Positions 52,559 through 60,883 are shown, numbered from the stretch's first letter. The stretch is 64,000 bases of DNA from Flammeovirgaceae bacterium UBA6059 (GCA_002435755.1 DIYH01000028.1:248001-312000); one strand, 5' to 3'. The notes: a model not told the origin generated them from the letters alone. Numbers and translations: made by a program.

Positions 52559-53668
52559 GTGACTGAAAATCTGACACATAGAAATACTTTCAAGAAAATA
52601 CCCTCAATCATTTTTGTGATTTTGGTATTTCTACTTGGTGTCAATTTTATGTCAACGGCATTTTCCTTTATGGGCGAGGATATCGCTCAGTCCATCCTCT
52701 TTGCCACTTCAAATCCGTTTATTGGCCTGTTCATTGGTCTTCTCATGACAGCCATTATTCAGAGCAGCTCAACTTCTACTTCTATGACAGTAGCTGCCGT
52801 TGCTTCCGGATCTATTTCTTTCGAAGGGGCCGTTCCTATTATCATGGGTGCCAATATAGGTACAACACTGACTAGCACTATCATTGCGCTAGGCTACATC
52901 ACCAAGAAGAAAGAATTTGAAAGGGCAGTCGCAGCAGGGGTAGTTCATGATATTTTCAATATTGCCTGTGTGGTGTTGCTACTACCACTAGAATACAACT
53001 ATCAGCTGCTCTCACGGAGTGCTTCATACATTACAAAAATATTTTTTTATAATCAGGGGGATAACCCTGAAGCAACTGAAGCTGGGTCAGGTAATTTCCT
53101 GTTTGACCCGATTTCGGATACGGTCTACCACTTGATCGATAATCCATACATAATGTTGATCTTGTCTTTCATCTTGATCTTTGGCGCAATCAAAATGCTC
53201 TCGAAAATCTTCTACAACAACGTATTCAATGATATTGAGGAAAACATAGATAACCTCATTTTTCCCAACCCATTCAAGTCTTTCGCAATTGGTGCCATTT
53301 TCACAGGCGTGATCCAAACGAGCTCACTTTCTACCAGCCTGATGGTCCCGGTGGTGGCCACAAAACGTGTAAGCTTGAAAAAAGCCTTTCATTTCATTAT
53401 GGGTGCCAATGTGGGAACGACGATTACAGCACTACTTGCAACTGTATTGAAATCCGAAGAGGCCATCGCCATTGCTATCGTTCATCTCCTGTTTAATCTT
53501 TTCGGAATTCTCATTTTCTTGCCAATTGCTTCTTTTCGTGTATTACCAGTACAATTAGCCAAGTGGTTTGGAAAGCAAACTGCGGAATATAGGATCATCG
53601 GGTTCCTCTACATCCTCTTTATGTTTTTTGTTATCCCGTTCACTTTGATATATTTCAATAGGGCCTAA
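52559..53668 (+). CDS. Sodium/phosphate symporter family protein (NptA/PhoU-less type)
   Basis: This 369-aa membrane protein has the two inverted QSSS-type repeats of the Na/Pi cotransporter family: IIQSSSTSTSMTVAAVASG near residue 65 and VIQTSSLSTSLMVPVVA near 250. Each repeat is followed by MGANIGTTLTS or MGANVGTTITA. It should import phosphate with sodium across the inner membrane. The usual C-terminal PhoU-like domain of longer NptA proteins is missing. The start is GTG 52559, placed by the -7 box 30 bp upstream. It is divergent from the PiT-like gene. Confidence 0.9.
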   Translation: MTENLTHRNTFKKIPSIIFVILVFLLGVNFMSTAFSFMGEDIAQSILFATSNPFIGLFIGLLMTAIIQSSSTSTSMTVAAVASGSISFEGAVPIIMGANIGTTLTSTIIALGYITKKKEFERAVAAGVVHDIFNIACVVLLLPLEYNYQLLSRSASYITKIFFYNQGDNPEATEAGSGNFLFDPISDTVYHLIDNPYIMLILSFILIFGAIKMLSKIFYNNVFNDIEENIDNLIFPNPFKSFAIGAIFTGVIQTSSLSTSLMVPVVATKRVSLKKAFHFIMGANVGTTITALLATVLKSEEAIAIAIVHLLFNLFGILIFLPIASFRVLPVQLAKWFGKQTAEYRIIGFLYILFMFFVIPFTLIYFNRA

Positions 53669-53675
53669 TAATCTT

Positions 53676-53683
53676 TAGCTTTG
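53676..53683 (+). promoter_or_regulatory. Putative -7 box (TAGCTTTG) for the YqjE-like gene
   Basis: TAGCTTTG, identical to the box upstream of the Na/Pi gene, begins 7 bp after that gene's stop and 45 bp before the TTG start at 53729. Confidence 0.5.
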
Positions 53684-53728
53684 CGACATAGCCAATTGAC
53701 AAAGCAGTTGGCAAAATGAACAGTAGAT

Positions 53729-54088
53729 TTGGCCAAGATTTTTAATGTAGAGCGTTTACTGGAAACGGTAAGTGAATATGTGAAAGTGAAGTTTGACTTG
53801 CTTAAAGTCGACCTAATCGAAAGGATTTCAGGTCTTGCTGCACTCATTATCACCTTTGTAACAGTCTTCATGTTAGGGCTTTTCTTATTAGGATTTGCGA
53901 GCCTTACACTCGGAAGTTTTCTTAACGAGATGCTAGTAAGTGCATATCTCGGGTATCTGATCGTAACCGCATTCTACGTTCTGCTACTCTCTATTGTAAT
54001 TCTATTCTTAAAATCAGGTCGATTGCAAAGCTTCTTGGAAAAACTGGTAGCCGAATCAATGGAAACAAGTGCCGATAACGATGAGTAA
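53729..54088 (+). CDS. Phage-holin-3_6 / YqjE-like membrane protein
   Basis: This 119-aa protein has an amphipathic N-terminal helix (ERLLETVSEYVKVKFDLLKVDLIERI) followed by two transmembrane helices (about 35-58 and 70-93) and a short acidic tail. This matches the putative Actinobacteriophage-holin III (YqjE-like) family. Despite the name, such proteins are chromosomal envelope proteins of unknown role, not phage lysis genes. No ATG fits the conserved N terminus, so a TTG start at 53729 is used. It overlaps the next gene by 8 bp. Confidence 0.8.
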   Translation: MAKIFNVERLLETVSEYVKVKFDLLKVDLIERISGLAALIITFVTVFMLGLFLLGFASLTLGSFLNEMLVSAYLGYLIVTAFYVLLLSIVILFLKSGRLQSFLEKLVAESMETSADNDE

Positions 54089-54458
54089 TCCTTCGTCACT
54101 TGAGGCCATTCGTAAACGTCTCCTAAAAAGAGAAAGAGAATACAAAAATCGCATTAGCGAGGAATCCAGTGAACTGGAAGCTCAAACAAAGAAAGCGCTA
54201 AGATCTGCGGGAATAATTCTTGGTGGCCTAGTCGTTGGTTTTGCTACTTTCAAGCTTCTAGCAAAAAGAGAGACGATCACCTCCTCAAATAAAAAAAAAG
54301 CAAAGGCCAAGGCAGTCCCGGATAAAAAATCGTTCTTAAGTCGAGCGCTTACGGACAAGTTAGTTGCATTCTTTATACATCTTGGCTTCAGCTATCTTTC
54401 TAAAAAAATTAAACATAATGAAGGAGATCCTCAGTCAACTTCAACAAAGCAGAAATAA
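54081..54458 (+). CDS. Small single-pass membrane protein, partner of the YqjE-like protein
   Basis: This 125-aa protein has a charged N-terminal helix (LEAIRKRLLKREREYKNRISEES), a single transmembrane helix at about 43-60 (AGIILGGLVVGFATFKLLA) and a very basic C-terminal half. It resembles the small YqjD/YqjK-type partners that accompany YqjE-like proteins, by layout only. I chose ATG 54081 over GTG 54069. It overlaps the YqjE-like gene by 8 bp and the next gene by 41 bp. Confidence 0.65.
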   Translation: MSNPSSLEAIRKRLLKREREYKNRISEESSELEAQTKKALRSAGIILGGLVVGFATFKLLAKRETITSSNKKKAKAKAVPDKKSFLSRALTDKLVAFFIHLGFSYLSKKIKHNEGDPQSTSTKQK

Positions 54459-55182
54459 CGAACAAAAGCGATTTGCAGTGCTTATCGATCCCGACAAGAT
54501 AGGAAGCAGTAGCGAATGCCTTAAAATAGTCAACCTATGCGTCGAAAATCGTGTGGACTATTTTATGGTAGGCGGCAGCCTTATGACCACCAACAATTTC
54601 AGTGAGGTCATATCAGTGATCAAGCGCCACAGCACAATTCCAGTGATCATCTTCCCGGGCAATAATATGCAAATCGATGCTGCGGCCGACGCTATTCTAT
54701 TCCTTTCACTCATTTCAGGACGTAACCCTGAGTTCTTAATTGGTCAACACGTGGTGGCCGCACCTGTTATCAAAAGGACTCAGCTAGAAGTCATACCGAC
54801 CGGATATGTACTTGTAGAAGCAGGTAATCAAACCACAGCAGGCTATATGAGCAATACCACACCCATACCCGCAGATAAATTTTCGATAGCTGCGTGTACG
54901 GCTTTGGCAGGCGAAATGCTAGGCCTTCAAATGATCTATCTCGATGCAGGCAGTGGTGCTGATCAGTCTATATCTCAAAAAATGATCTCCACGGTGCGTA
55001 AGAGCATTGACCTTCCTTTGATCGTAGGTGGAGGTATTAACAACTTGAGTAAGGCCCAGAAGGCTTTAGAAGCTGGTGCCGATATGATAGTGGTTGGCAA
55101 TGGGATTGAAGAGGACCCTGATCTTCTGATTGGTATTGCTGATAAGATCCAGCAGATGAACGCCCTATCAAACGTTCATTAA
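54418..55182 (+). CDS. Geranylgeranylglyceryl / heptaprenylglyceryl phosphate synthase family protein
   Basis: This 254-aa TIM-barrel enzyme has VLIDPDK near 21-27, VGGSLMTTNNFSEVI near 55, IIFPGNNMQID near 79-89, the YVLVEAGNQTTAGY stretch, the LDAGSGADQ loop and VGGGINN near 212. It joins a prenyl diphosphate to sn-glycerol-1-phosphate, the archaeal-type ether-lipid bond; Bacteroidota homologues of this family are known. The start is ATG 54418, where the family N terminus (MKEILSQLQQ) begins. It overlaps the preceding gene by 41 bp and the convergent AraC gene by 15 bp. Confidence 0.9.
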   Translation: MKEILSQLQQSRNNEQKRFAVLIDPDKIGSSSECLKIVNLCVENRVDYFMVGGSLMTTNNFSEVISVIKRHSTIPVIIFPGNNMQIDAAADAILFLSLISGRNPEFLIGQHVVAAPVIKRTQLEVIPTGYVLVEAGNQTTAGYMSNTTPIPADKFSIAACTALAGEMLGLQMIYLDAGSGADQSISQKMISTVRKSIDLPLIVGGGINNLSKAQKALEAGADMIVVGNGIEEDPDLLIGIADKIQQMNALSNVH

Positions 55183-56088
55183 GGACTCCCGCCGACGCAT
55201 CTTGCCCGCTGGGATGCCAAACATCATCTTGAATCGACGGCAAAAATAGGCCGTATCTTTATAGCCTACGTCCTTACCTATTTCGCGGATACTCTTTTTG
55301 GAAGTTCGGAGCAGGTTCACCGCCATCTCCATCCGCTGATATTCTATATAGTCCTGAGGGTTGATGCCAGTCAACATTTTGAAGTATTGTCCTACATAGT
55401 CTTCTGAAACATTGGCAACATTAGCCAATATCTTGTTTGACAGGTCGTCACCAAGGTTATCCTTGATATAGCCGAAAATATCAATCAACCTCGGGTCTTT
55501 GAAGTAGGTGACGTTGGTGGCTAGCTGCTCGACAAACAAGTTGTTAGTAATCACATGTCGGATCACTTCGATCACGAGCTGCTCCGTTTGTATTTTGATC
55601 ACCCTATCCTTACCAGGAAAATCTGAGGTAGCTTCATCACTGATTTGCTTCATCAGCGCAACAACCTTTTGATTATCAGAAATAACGAAAGGAGGGATAT
55701 CGAGAGAAGCAAAGAAGTTAACGGTATCAAAGACTTTTGCATCAAAAGCCAGATAGCTAAAGTTCTCAAACTCACTATCTGCCGCTACACCATTGACCTG
55801 TTGAAAGTATTTCTCTTTGTTGTTGATAAAATCATCATTCGACAGGCTTACAGCTTGACCACTACCATATGTTAGTGGCACAAGCTTACCACCAGGCACA
55901 AAAAGGATTTCATTCTCATTGACCAGCGTCTTATCCCTGCCATACCTCACCTCACCTCGAAGAGGAATAATGATGGTATTTTCTACATCATAGTAGTTCT
56001 CAATGGTCAGGGATTCTAAAATATTAATATTCCTAGCTTTCTTAAATCGAATCCCTAACGACTCTATGATCTTATTATAGTCTTCCAT
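55168..56088 (-). CDS. AraC-family transcriptional regulator
   Basis: This 306-aa protein has an N-terminal cupin-like sensor region (about 25-150, including IIIPLRGEVRYG and EILFVPGGKLVPL) and a C-terminal double helix-turn-helix AraC domain from about 205. It contains NVSEDYVGQYFKMLTGINPQDYIEYQRM and IREIGKDVGYKDTAYFCRRFKMMFGIPAGKMRR, both described here by family position. I chose ATG 56088 (MEDYNKIIESLG) because the longer frame to 56175 adds a hydrophobic stretch unlike the family. The ligand and targets are unknown. It is upstream of and on the same strand as the acyl-CoA dehydrogenase. Confidence 0.88.
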   Translation of the reverse strand: MEDYNKIIESLGIRFKKARNINILESLTIENYYDVENTIIIPLRGEVRYGRDKTLVNENEILFVPGGKLVPLTYGSGQAVSLSNDDFINNKEKYFQQVNGVAADSEFENFSYLAFDAKVFDTVNFFASLDIPPFVISDNQKVVALMKQISDEATSDFPGKDRVIKIQTEQLVIEVIRHVITNNLFVEQLATNVTYFKDPRLIDIFGYIKDNLGDDLSNKILANVANVSEDYVGQYFKMLTGINPQDYIEYQRMEMAVNLLRTSKKSIREIGKDVGYKDTAYFCRRFKMMFGIPAGKMRRRESLMNV

Positions 56089-56209
56089 TGCACTTTTTAA
56101 TAAGCTATGGTCAAATAACCAAAGTGGAGATGCTATTAGTTGTATAAAACTAATAGAATTATTGATTTGACACAATAACTGTCAAAAAAAGGCCGGGAGG
56201 CAATTTTGA

Positions 56210-57349
56210 CTATTTTAATAATTCCCGGCTGATGACTATTTTTTGTATTTCTGAAGTGCCTTCATATATCTGTGTTATTTTAGCATCTCGCATCAGTCGC
56301 TCTACGTGAAATTCTTTAACGTAACCATAACCACCATGCACTTGTACGGCTTCTACAGTCACATCCATAGCCACCTGAGAAGCGTATAGTTTAGCCATCG
56401 CACTTTCTTTAGAGAAGGGTTTGTGTTGGTCCTTTAACCATGCTGATCGCAGTACAAGCATGCGGGCTGCATCGATTTGAGTTGCCATATCGGCCAACTT
56501 AAACTGTATGGCCTGGTGTTTACTTATCTCTTTGCCAAAGGCTTTGCGCTCCTGTGAATATTTCAGGGCCAACTCATACGCGCCGGAAGCAATTCCCAAA
56601 GCTTGCGAAGCGATACCAATACGTCCGCCGTTTAAAGTCGACATGGCAAAGGCGAAACCAAAGCCGTCAGCACCTATCCTATTCTCTTTTGGGACTTTAA
56701 CATCCGTAAACATCAACGAGTGAGTATCAGAGCCACGGATACCCAATTTGTCTTCCTTCTTTCCTACTACAAAACCGTCCTGTCCTTTCTCTACAATCAA
56801 ACAGTTAATACCCTTGTGACCTAGCTCAGCATTGGTCTGCGCCATCACGAGGTAAACTGAAGCACTATTGCCATTGGTGATCCAGTTTTTTGTACCATTG
56901 AGTAGATAGTAGTCACCCTTGTCCTCAGCTGTTGTACGCTGTGAAGTAGCATCAGAGCCTGCTTCCGGCTCACTCAGGCAAAATGCCCCAATCTGCTCAC
57001 CAGTCGCCAGCTTCGTAAGGTATTTTTGCTTTTGCTCCTCAGTACCATATTTCTCAAGTCCCCAACAAACCAGTGAGTTGTTAACTGACATGCAAACCGA
57101 AGCAGAAGAATCAATCTTTGAGATTTCTTCCATGGCCAGTACATAGGAGACAGTATCCATACCTCCTCCGTTGTACTTAGGATCAACCATCATACCCATA
57201 AAGCCGAGCTCACCCATCATACTTACCTGGTCTTTGGGAAACTGTTGCTTATCATCCCGCTCGATCACACCTGGTAACAGCTCCTTTTGAGCAAATTCTC
57301 TGGCTGCTTGTTGTACGGCTACTTGTTCTTCTGTCAGTTCAAAATTCAT
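56210..57349 (-). CDS. Acyl-CoA dehydrogenase
   Basis: This 379-aa flavoprotein has the short-chain acyl-CoA dehydrogenase order: ISKIDSSASVCMSVNNSLVC near 94, FCLSEPEAGSDATSQRTTA near 127-145, and the catalytic base Glu363 in IYEGTSEIQ near the C terminus. It catalyses the first, FAD-dependent step of fatty acyl-CoA or branched-chain acyl-CoA oxidation; the chain length cannot be read. Its promoter carries a TAACTTTG box and an 18-bp perfect palindrome across the -33 zone, which suggests repression by a dimeric regulator. Confidence 0.95.
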   Translation of the reverse strand: MNFELTEEQVAVQQAAREFAQKELLPGVIERDDKQQFPKDQVSMMGELGFMGMMVDPKYNGGGMDTVSYVLAMEEISKIDSSASVCMSVNNSLVCWGLEKYGTEEQKQKYLTKLATGEQIGAFCLSEPEAGSDATSQRTTAEDKGDYYLLNGTKNWITNGNSASVYLVMAQTNAELGHKGINCLIVEKGQDGFVVGKKEDKLGIRGSDTHSLMFTDVKVPKENRIGADGFGFAFAMSTLNGGRIGIASQALGIASGAYELALKYSQERKAFGKEISKHQAIQFKLADMATQIDAARMLVLRSAWLKDQHKPFSKESAMAKLYASQVAMDVTVEAVQVHGGYGYVKEFHVERLMRDAKITQIYEGTSEIQKIVISRELLK

Positions 57350-57377
57350 AGTCTTGGGTTAATGCCTCTTGTTCATT

Positions 57378-57385
57378 CAAAGTTA
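57378..57385 (-). promoter_or_regulatory. -7 box (TAACTTTG) for the acyl-CoA dehydrogenase
   Basis: TAACTTTG on the minus strand matches TAnnTTTG, 28 bp upstream of the ATG at 57349. The -33 zone just upstream is occupied by the 18-bp palindrome. Confidence 0.62.
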
Positions 57386-57394
57386 ACTCATTCT

Positions 57395-57412
57395 TAGTAT
57401 GCATGCATACTA
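57395..57412. promoter_or_regulatory. Perfect 18-bp palindrome, probable repressor operator
   Basis: TAGTATGCATGCATACTA reads identically on both strands. It lies 9 bp upstream of the -7 box, so a bound dimer would cover the -33 region of the acyl-CoA dehydrogenase promoter. Such palindromes are typical TetR/FadR-type operators of fatty-acid-degradation genes; the regulator is not identified. Confidence 0.62.
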
Positions 57413-57421
57413 TTATAAACC

Positions 57422-57444
57422 AAAAAAGGGCTCCTAAGAGCCCT
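57422..57444 (-). terminator. Rho-independent terminator of the zinc peptidase transcript
   Basis: On the minus strand, a 7-bp stem (57438-57444 with 57427-57433) with a 4-nt loop is followed by Ts (57422-57427 as A on plus). It lies 25 bp after the stop of the gene at 57470 and insulates the acyl-CoA dehydrogenase promoter. Confidence 0.85.
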
Positions 57445-57469
57445 CTTAAATTCATTCTCGTTCAAGCCG

Positions 57470-58162
57470 CTAATCTCTACTTCCACCCATGAAAATCATG
57501 ACGTAATAGAGCAAGGTGGTAACCGCACCTAGCGCTGCTACCACGTAGGTCATAGCTGCCCATTTAAGTGCATCTTTCGCCATGTCATGCTCTGTGGTGT
57601 TGACAATATTTCTCTGCTCTATCCAAGCCAGTGCTCTGTTGCTAGCATCAAATTCAACTGGTAATGTCACTAATGAAAACAGTGTGATCACAGCCTGAGC
57701 AGCAATGATGACCAGAAGAATATTGTTGATACCAAGGTTGTACATAAATCCTCCACCAAATATCATCAATAGCACTACAATGTTCATGACCTTGGCACTC
57801 ACATTCTGGACAGGTACCATCGCAGACCTAAACTCCAGAAAACTGTAGGCCGTGGCATGCTGTACGGCATGGCCACATTCGTGGCTCGCAACAGCCGCCG
57901 CAGCAGCAGACCTCCCGTGGTATACATCGGGGCTCAAATTTACAGTCTTATTCATAGGGTTATAATGGTCAGTAAGCTGACCTTCAACCGATACTACACT
58001 TACGTCATGTATCCCATTATCCCTGAGCATAAGCTCGGCGATCTCCCTACCGGAAAGATTGCTCTGCAGTCCGATCTGAGAATACTTTCTAAACTTACTT
58101 TTCAGCCTTGAGCTTACCGCCCAACTGATGATCATGAATACAATACCTATAACGAAAATCAT
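57470..58162 (-). CDS. Membrane zinc metallopeptidase (Zn_peptidase_2 family)
   Basis: This 230-aa membrane protein has an N-terminal hydrophobic helix. The zinc-binding motif is HECGH at residues 94-98 (SHECGHAVQHA), and three or four transmembrane helices occupy its C-terminal half (about 118-215). It also has the NLSPDVYHGRSAAAAAVA lead-in of the family. These are predicted membrane proteases with unknown substrates. It is the last gene of a minus-strand group with rfaE2-type, flippase-like, panD and panC genes, and is closed by a terminator. Confidence 0.9.
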   Translation of the reverse strand: MIFVIGIVFMIISWAVSSRLKSKFRKYSQIGLQSNLSGREIAELMLRDNGIHDVSVVSVEGQLTDHYNPMNKTVNLSPDVYHGRSAAAAAVASHECGHAVQHATAYSFLEFRSAMVPVQNVSAKVMNIVVLLMIFGGGFMYNLGINNILLVIIAAQAVITLFSLVTLPVEFDASNRALAWIEQRNIVNTTEHDMAKDALKWAAMTYVVAALGAVTTLLYYVMIFMGGSRD

Positions 58163-58170
58163 CTTCTATT

Positions 58171-58653
58171 CTATTTTGTCTTTTTCAATTTTTCAATAAT
58201 TCCTGTTGTGGAAAACCCATCTACCAAGTCAATAGTTTCTACTTTTCCTCCCGATTGAAGTACGACATCCGCCCCTACAATGTTGCTGATGTTGTAGTCA
58301 TTTCCTTTTACTAAAATATCAGGTAATACACGTTTGATCAAGTTCAAAGGGGTATCCTCATCAAATAATGTGACCGCATCTACAAAACCAAGTGCTGCCA
58401 GCATCCTTAGTCTTGAGTATTCGTCATTGACTGGCCTGTCTACACCTTTAAGCATTCTGACCGATTGATCTGTGTTGACACCTACCAAGAGTATATCACC
58501 CAGCGTCCTGGCCTTCTCCAAATAGTCAATATGACCAAGATGCAGAATATCGAAGCAACCATTGGTAAAAACCAACTTTTGATTATCTCCTTTCCAGGCA
58601 AGCACTCTTTGTTCAAGGTCGCTTGAGGTAAGTATTTTATTGTGCGACAACAT
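58171..58653 (-). CDS. rfaE2: D-glycero-beta-D-manno-heptose 1-phosphate adenylyltransferase (RfaE2/HldE C-terminal type)
   Basis: This 160-aa nucleotidyltransferase has the class signature TNGCFDILHLGHIDYL (about 30-45), with the HxGH-type metal and phosphate site at His38-His41. It also has VNTDQSVRMLKG and the C-terminal STTGIIEKL motif. It activates heptose-1-phosphate with ATP for LPS core or other heptose sugars. It is the stand-alone adenylyltransferase half; the kinase half (HldA) is not here. It overlaps the flippase-like gene by 17 bp. Confidence 0.92.
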   Translation of the reverse strand: MLSHNKILTSSDLEQRVLAWKGDNQKLVFTNGCFDILHLGHIDYLEKARTLGDILLVGVNTDQSVRMLKGVDRPVNDEYSRLRMLAALGFVDAVTLFDEDTPLNLIKRVLPDILVKGNDYNISNIVGADVVLQSGGKVETIDLVDGFSTTGIIEKLKKTK

Positions 58654-59638
58654 CAGTTTTCTCTGATTTTTTCATGAAGACTAATACCAATGAGGTAATT
58701 CCCCCAAACAAAATGACCGCTCCAACTTGTGAAGTATGCAACAAGGTGGCTAGAAAAATACCAACTTGCTGGTCTACTCCATAAGAGATGAGCATCGCAC
58801 TTACGAACAAATGAAAAGTACCAATGCCACCCTGAACAGGAGCCGCCATGCCTATTCCACCCGTTACGAGAAGTGCCAATCCAGCCATCCAGTCAAGATG
58901 TGAAGTTTCAGGTATGGTAAATACAATGATGTAGGACATGAAATAATAAGCTATCCAAATACCTAAAGTCGAAAACAGGAAACCAATCGGCTGCTTCACC
59001 TTTCGAATCGAATCAAGCCCAATAATGATTTCTTTAATGAAGGCTACTATTTTGTTTGTTGAGCTACTCTTAAGCAACATTCGGGCTACCAATATAAATG
59101 TCATGACTCCAAGCAAACCAATGATCACAAGTGCAACTATCCATCCGATACTCAGTTGAATTTTACTAAACAAGTTCTCAATGAAGAAATCAGCCAGTCG
59201 CTCATATTCTAATAAGAAGGTCAGCCCTATAATACCGAGCAGCGTTAGTGTATCAAAAGCTCGTTCTGTAATCACCGTCCCCAGTCCTTGGCTGAACTTC
59301 ACACCTTCTGTGCGCTGCAGCACGGCACATCTCGTCATTTCCCCCATTCGTGGTAGCGCAAGGTTGGCGAGGTAAGCAATGATCACAGATACGGTGGTTC
59401 TCGGAGTACTTAACCCTGTGTAGCCAACCCCCTCAAGTAGTAGGTTCCAGCGATAAGCGCGTAAAAAATATGGCACCAGTGACAACACCACCGAAATGTA
59501 TATCCATGTATAGTCAACTTCCTTGGTCTTCGCTATGAAAGACTCAAAATCAACATTGCGAAAGGCGAGGTAAAGCAACACACCGGCAACCCCCAGACCT
59601 ATCAAGTACTTCAGTATGGCTATTGGGTTAACCTTCAA
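58637..59638 (-). CDS. Flippase-like integral membrane protein (UPF0104 family)
   Basis: This 333-aa membrane protein has about eight helices with the family signature positions: PRTTVSVIIAYLANLALPRMGEMTRCAVL near 83-111 (a conserved Arg/Gly/Glu patch), and GIGMAAPVQGGIGTFHLF near 260-278, the PxxGGxG loop. It is clearly related to the gene at 1619-2677 but not a close copy. The context between rfaE2 and panD suggests envelope lipid or glycan handling, though the substrate is unknown. Confidence 0.82.
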   Translation of the reverse strand: MKVNPIAILKYLIGLGVAGVLLYLAFRNVDFESFIAKTKEVDYTWIYISVVLSLVPYFLRAYRWNLLLEGVGYTGLSTPRTTVSVIIAYLANLALPRMGEMTRCAVLQRTEGVKFSQGLGTVITERAFDTLTLLGIIGLTFLLEYERLADFFIENLFSKIQLSIGWIVALVIIGLLGVMTFILVARMLLKSSSTNKIVAFIKEIIIGLDSIRKVKQPIGFLFSTLGIWIAYYFMSYIIVFTIPETSHLDWMAGLALLVTGGIGMAAPVQGGIGTFHLFVSAMLISYGVDQQVGIFLATLLHTSQVGAVILFGGITSLVLVFMKKSEKTDVVAQ

Positions 59639-59640
59639 AA

Positions 59641-59991
59641 TTATGCTGAGATTCTATTTTGACCATCTGGAAAAATGACTACCGGCTTGTGATCTTTCGC
59701 TTCCTCTGGAGTCATAGAGCAGTAAGAGATGATGATCACAACATCTCCTACCTGGGCCTTACGCGCGGCGGGACCATTGAGACAGATTTCTCCACTTCCC
59801 CTTTCACCTTTGATGACATAGGTCTCAAGACGCTCACCATTATTAATATTGACGATCTGGACTTTCTCATTTTCGATAATGTTGGAAGCCTCCATCAGAT
59901 CTTCATCTATAGTAATGCTTCCTACATAGTGTAATTCCGCCTGAGTGATTTTCACTCTGTGAATTTTTGACTTTAATAATTCAATTGTCAT
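59641..59991 (-). CDS. panD: Aspartate 1-decarboxylase
   Basis: This 116-aa pyruvoyl enzyme makes beta-alanine from aspartate for pantothenate. The self-processing site Gly24-Ser25 lies in HYVGSITID, and NGPAARKAQVGD is the conserved C-terminal block. I chose ATG 59991, preceded by GAGGAAG, over an in-frame TTG at 60000. It overlaps panC by 11 bp, so the two pantothenate genes are translationally coupled. Confidence 0.96.
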   Translation of the reverse strand: MTIELLKSKIHRVKITQAELHYVGSITIDEDLMEASNIIENEKVQIVNINNGERLETYVIKGERGSGEICLNGPAARKAQVGDVVIIISYCSMTPEEAKDHKPVVIFPDGQNRISA

Positions 59992-60841
59992 CTTCCTCAA
60001 AAAGATAAATGTTGTCTATTAATCGAACTTCACCAATGTAAGCCGCAGCACATAATGACACCTGTCGCCCTTGAACGATCTGCTCAATTGGCATTAGGCT
60101 CTTACTATTAACTATTTCAAAATATTCCAGGTTCAAAAGCGGGTGTTCTTCGAATTTTTGTCTTGTCAGCAACTTAACATCCTCGGTAGTCTTTCCATCA
60201 AGCAATAGCTGTTGGGCCATTTTTAGAAATTCATAAATACCCGACGCTTTTTCCTTCTCATCTACTGATAGGCGTAAATTTCTAGAAGAAAGCGCAAGCC
60301 CATTATGCTCACGCACGGTTGGCACTATTCTTATACCTACCGGAAAATTAAGGTCATCACAGAGTTGCTGGATGACAGCACACTGCTGGATGTCTTTTTG
60401 GCCAAAATATGCTCTATCAGGTTGTACGATATTGAAAAGCTTAGATACTACTAGCGCCACCCCACTAAAATGGCCTGGCCTAAACTCGCCTTCCATGACC
60501 GATTCAATGGCCCCAAAACCAAAATGAAGCAATGGCCTTGCAGAATACATTACTTCATGGGCAGGGGAGAATACAATATCCGTTCCTAGAGACACTAGTT
60601 TCTCACAGTCTTCTTCAATTGTGACCGGGTAGTTGCTAAAATCCTCTTCATTGTTAAACTGCTCTGCATTTACAAAAATTGATACTACTGTAGCATCATT
60701 ATCAGCACGACTTTTTTCAATCAATGCTATATGGCCCTGGTGCAATGCTCCCATTGTAGGCACTAAGCCTATAGACTTGTTTTTTGACTTTAAAGCAGCT
60801 AAATGAGTACGTAGCGCATTGATTTCTTTGAAAGACCGCAT
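59981..60841 (-). CDS. panC: Pantothenate synthetase (pantoate-beta-alanine ligase)
   Basis: This 286-aa enzyme joins pantoate and beta-alanine with ATP. It has the nucleotide-binding VPTMGALHQGH (His34/His37) near 27-37, then FVNAEQFNNEEDF, GQKDIQQCAVIQQL and the RNLRLS loop. It works directly after PanD, which is encoded by the overlapping next gene. panB is not here. A TAGTTTTG -7 box lies 23 bp upstream, back-to-back with the promoter of the divergent glycogen-synthase homologue. Confidence 0.97.
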   Translation of the reverse strand: MRSFKEINALRTHLAALKSKNKSIGLVPTMGALHQGHIALIEKSRADNDATVVSIFVNAEQFNNEEDFSNYPVTIEEDCEKLVSLGTDIVFSPAHEVMYSARPLLHFGFGAIESVMEGEFRPGHFSGVALVVSKLFNIVQPDRAYFGQKDIQQCAVIQQLCDDLNFPVGIRIVPTVREHNGLALSSRNLRLSVDEKEKASGIYEFLKMAQQLLLDGKTTEDVKLLTRQKFEEHPLLNLEYFEIVNSKSLMPIEQIVQGRQVSLCAAAYIGEVRLIDNIYLFEEDDN

Positions 60842-60864
60842 GGCAACCTCGTCTTAAAAGGCCA

Positions 60865-60872
60865 CAAAACTA
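60865..60872 (-). promoter_or_regulatory. Putative -7 box (TAGTTTTG) for panC-panD
   Basis: TAGTTTTG on the minus strand matches TAnnTTTG and lies 23 bp upstream of the panC ATG (60841). The -33 part is not obvious. Confidence 0.5.
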
Positions 60873-60883
60873 GAGGGTCCATG

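Noticed and set aside
53729..54088. Possible prophage remnant because of the holin-family label
   Set aside because: The YqjE/holin-III family is widespread in chromosomes, no phage structural, integrase or lysis genes are near, and the neighbours are housekeeping-like.
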